This document shows positions 23,412-34,159 of a DNA stretch of 64,000 nucleotides, in pieces (position 1 is the stretch's first letter; each line of letters starts with the position of its first letter). A program made the position numbers and the translations under genes. This DNA is from Hypomesus transpacificus (taxonomy: Eukaryota; Chordata; Actinopteri; Osmeriformes; Osmeridae): contig NC_061064.1 of NCBI RefSeq assembly GCF_021917145.1, positions 2,315,634 to 2,379,633 on the forward strand, given 5' to 3'. A model generated the notes under the pieces. The model saw only the letters and a program-made list of their open reading frames with translations. It made no database searches and was not told where the DNA came from.

Positions 23412-25229
23412 CTGCCTCCCCCCCCCCCCCCCCCCCCCGCTGACAAGAGGGAACACTCCTGTCACACTCACACGTCACTGTTTACCAAACACACCGCAGG
23501 GTGGACAGCTAAAGGATTTGTGTGTGTGAGACTGCGTGTGTGTGTGTGTAAGAGAGTGTGTGTTTAAATAAATTCATGGAGGGGGGCGGTATTTTAAAGG
23601 CTGTGTGGATTACAACAGACAATCCCATAGTACTTCAGGCGAGAGTATGACCCTTGTAGTCTGTCAGTCTGACGACAGAGATAATCCAACCGCAGCTGCA
23701 GTCTGACATGTACTGCTCAATCTCTCTTTTGCAGTCGAACATGTACTGCTCAATCTCTCTTCTGCAGTCGAACATGTACTGCTCAATCTCTCTTCTGCAG
23801 TCGAACATGTACTGCTCAATCTCTCTTCTGCAGTTTGACATGTACTGCTCAATCTCTCTTCTGCAGTGTGAAATGTACTGCTCAATCTCTCTTCTGCAGT
23901 GTGAAATGTACTGCTCAATCTTTCTTCTGCAGTCTAACATGTACTGCTCAATCTCTCTTCTGCAGTCGAACATGTACTGCTCAATCTCTCTTCTGCAGTC
24001 GAACATGTACTGCTCAATCTCTCTTCTGCAGTTTGACATGTACTGCTCAATCTCTCTTCTGCAGTTTGACATGTACTAATCAATCTGTTCTGCAGTGTGA
24101 CATGTACTGCTCAATCTCTCTTCTGCAGTGTGAAATGTACTGCTCAATCTCTCTTCTGCAGTGTGAAATGTACTGCTCAATCTTTCTTCTGCAGTCTAAC
24201 ATGTACTGCTCAATCTCTCTTCTGCAGTCGAACATGTACTGCTCAATCTCTCTTCTGCAGTCGAACATGTACTGCTCAATCTCTCTTCCACTCACACAGT
24301 CAGAGGGATGTCGATATGTTTAAACAACGACACAGCACGCTGTTGCCTCAGCCTCCTTTCCCTCTCTCTACTTCAGAGAAACGAGATTTACATCAACTCA
24401 TAATCCTGGCTCTGAGACTGTTCATTAGTGCTCCATTAAAACCACACGAACAATATAGCTGGTGCTATAGAAATAAATTAGACTAGACTTGAACTGTTCC
24501 CCTCCCTCTCTGCTTTCTCTCTCTCTCAGTTCATGCTTCCCTTCATCCCAGCTGTTTGTTCCTCGTCTGCCTCTCAGCCCCTCTACCCTCTCCAGGGTCA
24601 GAGGTCATCGATGACATCAGTGTAAGATAACTAACCCTAACCATGTCTAACGTGACATGGATGACAAGATGAACCACTGCAAAAGGTCCTGCATGAAAGA
24701 AATCTGATTGTGCATGTGTGTTCCCTCAACCAATGTGGTTCTGTCCAAACACACTGTGAGCCTGATCCCCAGATGGGGGGAATAAGGAGGGGTTGATGTG
24801 GAGAGGAGAGATGGTGGAACAGCTTGCCGTGAGAACAGCTATCAGGTAGCCATTTTTACATCTTGAAGAAACAGCGGGAAGGCTTTTGGGGATTCAGGCA
24901 CACAGATGCGTCTAACCAAGCTAGCTCTGTTTCAACGGGACCACCGCAGCGGGGGCCTGTGCTCATCACTCGTTAAAAACAATAGAATGGAGGATTTGTC
25001 AAAACACAAAAGTAACGTTTACCTGATTTAAAAAGGTATACTTCGTGAAACCTGAATTAAACAGTCTATGGGGAGACCGTAACAGTCTCTTAAGTTACAA
25101 GCAGCAATGCACGCTGCCGAAGTTATTGACTTCTCGTCAAGTCAAGCAGCATAGCAAAACGCACTTACCCGTAGGAAAACTTATTCCGAGAAGAAACAGC
25201 GATGCACCCATAACGTTCCATAGCTTCAT
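18234..25229 (-). CDS. chrna10: Nicotinic acetylcholine receptor alpha-10 subunit
   Basis: Subunit of the pentameric cation channel that, with alpha-9, mediates efferent cholinergic input to hair cells. Six exons chain in frame: 25169-25229 (signal peptide), 21733-21878, 21254-21408, 20542-20788, 19948-20233 and 18234-19012, giving 557 residues. Landmarks are the Cys-loop C154-C168 with FPFD between, vicinal C218-C219 of an alpha subunit, M1 near 238-260, M2 [20 protein letters not shown] (265-284), M3 after GKYY (299) and M4 at the end ([22 protein letters not shown]). [26 protein letters not shown] and CLGA-GR match human CHRNA10 better than CHRNA9. It is about 100 residues longer than human because the M3-M4 cytoplasmic loop is swollen with Gly/Glu/Arg-rich sequence. 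nup98 lies next to it, as in human 11p15.4. Confidence 0.95.
19746..19894. repeat. 29-bp minisatellite (chrna10 intron 5)
   Basis: About five units of acacctgtcacctgtcctga plus agcctggtc, very uniform, ending roughly 50 bp from the exon 5 donor. Confidence 0.9.
20310..20475 (+). mobile_element. tRNA-derived SINE, 5'-truncated
   Basis: It contains a B-box-like ggttcgatttcc (20334-20345), then gggcaaggcacttcacc, gtccctgtacttactg and the tail gtcgctctggataagagcg. It is the same family as the fuller copy at 34660-34832. It lies in chrna10 intron 4, opposite to the gene. Confidence 0.75.
23035..23204. repeat. 34-bp minisatellite (chrna10 intron 1)
   Basis: Five near-perfect units of ttcttcaaccccacactctg followed by cctgagagctgctg. 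Confidence 0.9.
23348..23438. repeat. Poly-C tract (G-rich on the gene strand)
   Basis: About 90 bp of almost pure C, broken only by a few tcgctg/cgctgcct words. In the chrna10 transcript this reads as long G runs, able in principle to form G-quadruplexes. Such runs are error-prone in assemblies, so the exact length is uncertain. Confidence 0.85.
23707..24285. repeat. 33-bp minisatellite (chrna10 intron 1)
   Basis: About 17 units of catgtactgctcaatctctc plus ttctgcagtcgaa. The unit is a multiple of three, so long open frames run on both strands ([11 protein letters not shown]-like on the minus strand). These are not evidence of a gene. A block of variant units (gtgtgaa, gtgtgaa, tctttc, tctaac) occurs twice, at about 23835-23960 and 24097-24210, which shows a higher-order duplication. 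Each unit has a CTGCAG. Confidence 0.9.
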
Positions 25230-26786
25230 CGTGTAAACCGGAGACTTTGTCCCTGAGAGATTACGGGACTGTTTGCCGCATCAGGGGATGAAACGCGCCG
25301 CGCTGAGAGCTATGCATGCAGTGCTGCTGATGCGAGTCGGTCAGTGGAGTGTAGAAACGGTAACGGTAGGGGGTGAAGCGCGTGTGGCGCCAAAGAGCGG
25401 GGCGCACAATGTGGTTAGTCGCGCACTCTCTACGAGTTCACGTACACTACGCATATCATATGAAGGCAAACTGTCAAAATTCGACACTCCGAATGCCATC
25501 CTGTTGTAACAGAAAGGAGAGTAGTTGTGATTGGAAGGTTCTTGTTATTAGGGGAAGCGTTAACACCCGATTACAGGTGCGAAGATGACCCTTTGCTTTT
25601 GGCAGCAACAAGGGATGAGTTACTGCGACATATCATTATGGCTACATCATTTAACTATGCATAGGTGAGGAAGGCCAGGAAAGCTAAATAATTGAAGAGA
25701 ACCGTATTGCCTGTCTGAAAACAATACCTCAAACATAACGTTTTTCTCCGGTAGGTCGGTGAGGTAATAAAAGAGAAACATGACACTGACAATGAACCGG
25801 CTTCAAACTTTATTATTAAAAACTGAATCATCATTATACTCATCACAAACATGCACAGCGCGCGGATACTCTCACCGGGAAAGGCACTGAGCGCGAGGGA
25901 AGCGTCAGTATCGCGCAAAGCACACACTGGGTCAGCAGCACACCAAACTAAATCCCTTCCTCACAATGGTGTTGAACAGAAATCGAGACTGTGTTGATGC
26001 AAGATGATTCACAGAAGCAGAATCCTTAAACAATATCATTGGGGTGTCTGGGAGAAAGAACCACAGTGAAACATTTGCACTTAGGTACCAAGAGAAATAT
26101 TCAATATTTCTATCGAAATATAATCAAGTGTGTTCTCTTCAATCTCTCCAGAACTCTGCATGTACACCTGATTTACAGACAGACTAAATAAAAAAAGAAC
26201 TACAAAAATAGAGATATCCCTTCTCATTTTACATTTTATCTAGATCTCCTCTGGTATTCAAAATTGGGTCAAGCATTTGTACAATATTAGAAGACTAAAC
26301 GGCGGTTCCTCTGTTAGACCACGCCCCCCTCCACCAGACCACGCCCCCCTACACCAGTCCAATGGAATGCCGTCTGCCTACTTTCCGACCCTTCCAGTCA
26401 GATTCAAACTTGAACAAAAAAGGGCATACTTCTGTGATGGATGTTAGAGCGTGATGTTTCGACATGTCTCTTTAAAATGGTCAGATGGTCTTACCAAGCA
26501 AGTCAAGCAGGACAAACGTTAATATTTAGACTGAATCTCTCTCACTCATACGTACACACTCACGCACACGCACGCACACACACCTTGTCAAAGTACAAAA
26601 AAGCTATACAAAACATAATGGTCAAACCAAACCCTCTTGAAGTAACACGCTTCACAAACATACAGGAACTGAGGACTGTTTTATCTGGTGTCTTTTCTTC
26701 AAAGTTTCAAACGTTGTGGGTCCGTGTACACCAGCAGCCAATCACCTGCCAGTCCTGCTAGACAGTCCCCAGCTCCCACTGGCTTC
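25230..26786. other. Spacer: chrna10 promoter side and nup98 3'UTR side
   Basis: No gene seen. The left part (25230-25450) is GC-richer and lies immediately upstream of the chrna10 signal-peptide exon, so it should hold its promoter. The right part is probably the nup98 3'UTR, with AATAAT/ATAAAG-like polyadenylation words on the minus strand near 25809-25818. Both genes are on the minus strand. Confidence 0.45.
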
Positions 26787-27071
26787 TTACAATCCTTTTT
26801 CGGTTGCCATAGGTACAGAGGTTTTGGGTGTGGCGGTTGCTAATAGGCTGACGATGATCTGCCTCAGGTATGATTGGGTGAGACCGCGGAGTTCTTCCAG
26901 GGCGTAGTCCTCTGGCATGGGCAGGCGGTCTATGTGGGAGGCCAGGGGGAGGGCCCCGGGTTCGGATCCCCCCTCAGCGCCCGGGTGCAGACTGAGGACC
27001 ACCCTCAGGATGTTGGCCACGCGCTTGGCCATCTCTGGAAGACCACAAGGACACGGCAGGTAAGGGCCTCT

Positions 27072-27115
<44 letters not shown>

Positions 27116-27675
27116 AATCCTAGTTTGCAGCGTGTGGGTAGTTAAGGGGCTTGTTTCCGTGGTGCAGCGGAGGACAAACCTGATTGGGCGAGGCGGTCTT
27201 TGGCAGTGCAGCAGGGGAGCAGCTCTATCCTGCTGCACAGTGACGTCACTTCTGTATGAAGCCGTTCCAGATCGTATCCTGCGCTGTCCATCTGGACACA
27301 CACACACACACAGAGAAGTGAGACAACGGTTGGCTATTCCATCTTTCAAACAAACTGAGCTGTTGTAATCAGCCAAATCTATTTACAGAGTGAAGTTTGG
27401 AGATGTGTGGCAAGTCCACACAGTGACAAGCATTTGCACACAAACACACACACACACACACAGCTGAGGAGCCAGGGCTCAGATTACAGCCAGCACCGTC
27501 CCATCATCACAGCACTCACACACAGATTACCACGGGATTAGAGCTGCACTTTACATGACGACATCTAAACACCAGTCTGGAGCAGAGATCTGTCAGCTAT
27601 TAACTGGGGATATTCCTAGAGAGGGTCGCCGCTGTGTAGCTGACACCAAGACTCACAGTGAGATTCATAGCTTCT

Positions 27676-27709
<34 letters not shown>

Positions 27710-30700
27710 CTCCCCTCTCTCCCCTACCTGCTGGATGGTGTGCAGGGTTTGGATGACCTGGATGTACTGCAGGTACACCCTGCCGGCCGTGTCCCAGTCC
27801 TGGATGACAGCACTGCGCTCAGGGACAGCCAGCCCCTCCAGGAACTCCAGCAGGTAGTCATGGTTCTCGTTGATGATACAGTCTGACACACACACACACA
27901 CACACACACCAAGTAATATGAGTATGTGTATGCAAGTGTGTATACATAAGTGTGTGTGTGTGTACTAGTGTGTCCCCTACCTGAGGCCAGGTGCTGGATG
28001 ACCAGCCTGTGACACTGGTTCCAGTGTCCAGCCTTGTATAGGTGCAGCGCCTCCCTGTGGTGGTCGGCGTGACTGCGGGCACGCGTGGCCTTGGCCTGGT
28101 GGAGCCACTGTTCCGGAACCATCAGCCGCTCCGTCAGGAAGCGCTCCTTCCGGCTCGACTCTTCCGTCTCCAGCAGAGGGCAGTGCATCTGTAGCATCTC
28201 CCTCACAGCTCGCTCACGCAGCCTGGACCACACACACACAGCCTCAGGACCAGAGCAGGACCACCACACACTTCTCACCCTCACACCCTCTCACCCTCAC
28301 ACCCTCTCACCCTCACACCCTCACACCCTCACACCCTCACACCCTCACACCCTCACACCCTCACACCCTCTCACCCTCACACCCTCTCACCCTCACACCC
28401 TCACACCCTCTCACCCTCACACCCTCTCACCCCCACACCCTCTCACCCTCTCACCCTCACACCCTCTCACCCTCTCACCCTCACACCCTCACACCCTCAC
28501 ACCCTCACACCCTCACACCCTCACACGCTCACACCCTCACACCCTCTCACCCTCACACCACTCAGCGATCTCCTCTCTCTGGACCGAAGACCCACATCTA
28601 ACGTTTTTGGAGGCTAAGAATATTGATGCTGTGTTGTGTAACTCCCCCCCCACCCTCCCCTCCCCTCCCGCCCCAGACAGAAGGCGTGTGGTACGTACGC
28701 GTGCTGGGGGATGTGCAGCAGCACGAACACGGCCATGTCCCACATCCCTGCAGCCTCCAGCTGGGCAGCGTAGCTGGCGTGCAGCAGGCCCTGTGGAGCC
28801 GGGCCCAGGTGGCTGTAGCGCAGCGCCTGCAGGACCCCCCACAGGTGCCAGCTCAGGCGGTAGTCCAGACGACGCCAGCTCACCGTCAGAGGGTCCAGCA
28901 GCTGCTGCAGGCTGTAGTGTCTATCAGGGGGGGAGAGCCATTACAGATGGGGTTTGGTTTGGTTTGACAGGAAAGTCAGGGAGGGAGGATGGGAGAGGGA
29001 AGGCATGCAGTAAAGGGCTCAGGCTGGATTCAAACCCTGGCCGCTGCTGTAAGGCCTCAGCCTACATGGTAGGCGCCCTGTAAGGTTCATTTAAAATCAA
29101 CCTTTCAAAATAAAAGTCAGTGTAGTGTACTGTGTAGACGGAGGTACCTGTTACTGTAGAGCTTCAGCAGGTGGAAGCATATGTCATACAGTGGCCTCTT
29201 GGCCCCTCCCTCCTCCTCCTCCATTTCAGGCTTTTCTGATTGGTCGATGTAAGGGGGCAGGGGTGCGCAGGCGTACCTGGGACCTGCGTCAGAGCCCTGA
29301 GGAGGAGACAGGGGTCAGACAGGGGTCAGACAGGGGTCAGACAGGGGTCAGACAGGGGCCAGACAGGGGTCAGACAGGGGTCAGACAGGGGTCAGGTGTG
29401 TGTGGTGGGGGGTCCTGGACGAGTGCTGTGCGAGGGCGAGCAGGAAGACCTCACCTGGAAGGCGTCCTGGTACTTGGCGAGGGCGTCGGCGATGGAGGCG
29501 GTGGGCGGCAGCATGTACCACAGATGCACCGCCACACAGCGTCTCCAGTCCAGCTCTGAACACACGTTCACCACGCAGTCTGTCGACTCCCACACCTGCA
29601 CACACACACACACACACACAGTGAGTGATGCCTCAACCTTGCTAAACCCCTGACTGTTGACACACACACACACACAGGTGTGCGTACAGGTTTGCCTGCC
29701 AGCAGGGTGAAGATGCGCAGCCTGTCCTCCTGCAGGAAGGAGTCTGTCTGCATCCTGTTCCAGTCGGCCAGCTGCAGCGCCAGCAGCTCCCTGCAGCCCT
29801 GAGAGCCCACGGCCTGGGACAGCAGCAGGGCCAGACGGTGGTCCCCTGCACAAACACACACACAGAGAGAGAGACACGCACGTTAACATAAAGTCCACAT
29901 TCTCCTTTCAAATTCTTATTCTCTTCATCCTGACCCAGCCCCCTCCCCCCTCACCGCTCTCCTGGGCCAGCCTGCAGGCCTCGCTGACTCTCTTCCCCGT
30001 CAGGTAGCTGAAGATGGCCTCCACGTGACCCCCCTTCTGGCTCCGCCCCACTTCCTGTTCGATGGCGGGGGCGGCACTGCGAGACAGCCAGGCTGAGAAG
30101 CCCCGCCTCCTCTCCAGCTGCTGCTCGTACTGGGACCCGTCCCCGGCCTCGGCCTCGGCGTCTGGGGAGGCCAACCGGCCCCAGAGAGCCTCACACAGGG
30201 TCCACACCTGCTCCCAGTGGTCCAGGACAGCTACAGGGAGAGAGCAAGTACAGCTTAGTGCACTCTGACAGGCAGGGGGAGGAAGGGAGGGGGGTGAGAG
30301 AGAGAGGCAGAGAGGGAGGGTGTGAGAGAGAGGCAGAGAGGGAGGGTGTGAGAGAGAGGCAGAGAGGGAGGGAGTGAGAGAGAGGCAGAGAGGGAGGGAG
30401 TGAGAGAGAGGCAGAGAGGGAGGGAGGCAGAGAGGGAGGGAGGGTGTGAGAGAGAGGCAGAGAGGGAGGGAGTAAGAGAGGCAGAGAGAGGCAGAGAGAG
30501 AGGGAGGGGGTGAGAGAGGCAGAGAGGGAGGGAGGGGGTGAGAGAGGCAGAGAGGGGGTGAGAGAGGCAGAGAGGGAGGGTGAGAGAGAGGCAGAGAGGG
30601 AGGGTGTGAGAGAGGCAGAGAGGGAGGGTGTGAGAGAGGCAGAGAGGGAGGGAGAGTGTGTGAGAGAGGGTGTGAGAGAGAGGCAGAGAGGGAGGCAGTT

Positions 30701-33700
30701 TGTGCAAGTATGTGTGGGGGTGTGGGTGGTGCTTGTATATGTACGTCTGTGTACATATGTGCGAGTGTGTGCAAGTGTGTCCTACCGTCGCCGGCCTCCG
30801 CCCCCTGCTGGAGCTCTGTGATCCAGGCAGCGTACTCGTGCAGGGCGGCCACCCCTGCCTGGGGCTGGACCAAGGGGCAGGGCTCATCTGTGGAGATGCT
30901 GCAGTGCTTCAGGCAGATCTCCAGGGGGCGCTGGTACACCTGCTGGCTCTCACCGGCCCCCGGCTCCACGGCAACAACCTGCTCCAACACCACCTTGAAC
31001 GGGCTGTCTGACAACCTGGGAGGAGACACACACACCAGAGACAGGAGATGGAGAGAGGAGGGAGGGGAGGAGAGGAGAGAGAGTAGGGAAAAAAGTGAAA
31101 GAATAGCAATTAAGCACTCAGCACCTCAGGCCTTTGTGTGTGTGTATGTATGTGTCTGTGTGTGTGTGTGTTTCCAGTCTCAGAGTGCGTGCATACTTCT
31201 TGCTCCTGGCAGGTTTGGCCAGGAACCCAAACCCTCCAGCCCCCTCCCCCGGGGGGGCCAGCTCGCAGGCCCCGCCCAGCCTGTCTCCACAGTGGGCCAG
31301 AGTCCAGCCGGGGCCCCAGCCCACACGGAACGAGCGGCCGGCAAACAGCGCTGCATCCATCAGCAGACGGCCCTGGGGGAAGGAACACAGCATCACCGAT
31401 CCTGAACACAGCTTCCCTGCTCCTGAACACAGCTTCACTGATCCTGAACACAGCTTCCCTGCTCCTAAACACAGCTTCCCTGTTCCTGAACACAGCTTCC
31501 CTGCTCCTGAACACAGCTTCCCTGCTCCTAAACACAGCTTCCCTGCTCCTGAACACAGCTTCCCTGCTCCTAAACACAGCTTCCCTGCTCCTGAACACAG
31601 CTTCCCTGCTCAATCACAGCTTCCCTGCTCCTGAACACAGCTTCCCTGCTCCTAAACACAGCTTCCCTGCTCCTGAACACAGCTTCCCTGCTCCTAAACA
31701 CAGCTTCCCTGCTCCTAAACACAGCTTCCCTGCTCCTAAACACAGCTTCCCTGCTCCTAAACACAGCTTCCCTGCTCCTAATCACAGCTTCCCTGCTCCT
31801 GAACACAGCAGAGGCTGTCCTGTCCTAGCTCATGAAAAACGTGATGTATACGTGAGGAAGTGGAGGGCCAAACCATCTCTGATACCCCCGTCTCATATGA
31901 CTGAGACGTACTGTGTGTAGTCAGAACGTTTCTCCAGGTGACAACAGGACTGACCTTGCCCAGAGTGACTGAGTTCTCCGAGGCCACGGGCCCTCCCAGC
32001 CTCCGGGCCCCCACGGTCCTAACGGGGGTCTCAGGGGCGGGGGAGGGCAGCAGGAAGGAGGGCCCCAGGGGGGGCCAGGGGGCAAGGCGGGAGGCCTCGG
32101 GGCCGCCCCGGGACACCCTCTGAGGGAGCCCCCCTCCAGGGGCCAGGTCGGGCAGCTGGGAGAACAGAGAGGTGCTGAAGCGAGTCTGGAGAAGACCTCC
32201 GACTGTAGGGGAGAGAGAGCCACACGACAGGAATACACATCAGTACTGTGTGTATACATGTATACATGCAGTACTGTGCTACAGTCCAAGCTAGGCAGAA
32301 ATGTAAAAAAAAAAAAGCAAAACAAAAACACTAAGAAATAATGAAATCTTCAGACTAAAATAAAATCATTGCACTTTTATTCTGCTGCACATACCGAAGA
32401 CAAAATAAATATTATTACAACACTATTCATCTAAAAAATATAGGGTGCCTAAGACTGTTGCACAGTCCTGTACATGGGCAGGAAGCATAAGGTACAAGTT
32501 CAATCCCAGAGAAGGAAACTCAAAGCCCTGTCTCGGGTCACGTACTAGAGGGTCTGCCCTGGGCGCCAGGCAACTGGATACGAGGCGACTCCACGGCACT
32601 CTTCCTCCCTGCCTGCTCATGGAACAGGTCACCATCATCATCCTCAGCAAACAGAGAAGCTTTCATGATCTGGGGGGAAACGCACACACCAGCAACACTG
32701 CTGTCAGGTACCACACAGGAATCTGTGTGTGTGTGTGTGTAAATGTGCTACCAGCAGGGTGTGTGTGTGTGTGTGTGTATGTGCTACCTGCAGGGTGTGT
32801 GTGTGCTACCTGCAGGGTGTGTGTGTGTGTTACCTGCAGGGTGTGTTTGTGTGTTACCTGCAGGGTGTGTGTGTGTGTGTTACCTGCAGGGTGTGTTTGT
32901 GTGTGCTACCTGCAGGGTGTGTGTGTGTGTTACCTGCAGGGTGTGTGTGTGTGTTACCTGCAGGGTGTGAGGGTTGATCCCCAGAGACGAGGCGATCTGA
33001 CTGGATGCTGACAGGTGTTCCTGCTCTGCAGGCGTCCACACGCCCAGACGACCCCTGAGCTCCTCCCCCTGAACACCCCCCTCCTCCTCCTCCAGCACGC
33101 TCTCTCCAGGGGCATCCTGGGTAATGTCTGCCATGTCGCTGTCCACTTCCGACACACGGCTCATCAGCTCCAGCAGGGCGGCCGTCTGATCTCCCACACA
33201 CACACACACACACACACAGGCACACACACACAGGCACACACACACAGGCACACACACACAGCATAGAAACACAGTTGAGGGTCAGTGATCTGTCTGCCTG
33301 TCTGAGGTGAGCAGGTGTGTGTATAAACCACAGGAGGTGGAGATCAGGCTGAATGAGCCCTATATGAGCACTGCTCCAGTCCTCCAGAGTTGACAGACCA
33401 GCCTGGGGGGGGGGAGGGGTCATATCACATCTGTTTATTTCTGACCATGTTCACATCACATACAAGGTATTGCACACAAAGCCTACTCATTGTAGGTAGG
33501 TTATACATGAAAGTTATAAAAGATATTTCCTAAAAATGATCTGAAATGCTCAGAGTATACTCTTAATATAACTAATACCCGATATAACTCTTAATAAACA
33601 GAGGTGACTTCTGATTCTCAGAAGTTCAGGAAAAAGTGCATCACCTTTTGCTCACAATATAATAATCCTCATCCAGACCTCAATTTATGAAAGGTTTGCA

Positions 33701-34128
33701 AAAGAAAAGAAAATTCTCTGCCTGAAGAATAACAGGTACATGACATAGCCGACATAAGTACATGCAGGTCTACCATAAAAACAGTGAGCAATTCATATGT
33801 CTAATAAACATTTTATTTTATCCAACTTATTTAAGCTAGTTAATCAGTTATCCACCTCAATAACCACACTTGACAACATATTTAAAATGTACATATGTAA
33901 ATATTACATTCAAAAATATAATTTTTGCTGTTGATTTGGTTGTTTTTCAGACGTATGTGTGTGTGTGTTCAGGACAGAGACAGAACACACACACTGACTC
34001 TCCAGTCAGACCCCTGCAGCAACCTTAGATGCAATTACAAAAATAAAGAGTAGAAATTCACATTTTCTTCTACTTAATAAAAGGACAAAAAGATTATCCG
34101 CTGTTGTGTTAGGGTTGTTCTGCTCCGT

Positions 34129-34159
<31 letters not shown>

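Noticed and set aside
23635-24486. Long open frames on both strands encoding [11 protein letters not shown] or similar repeats
   Set aside because: They arise from a 33-bp minisatellite inside chrna10 intron 1. The unit is a multiple of three, so absence of stops is automatic.
31110-31920. Open frames with REAVFRS or NTASLL repeats
   Set aside because: Shadow of the 21-bp minisatellite in nup98 intron 23. Real exons 23 and 24 lie on either side.
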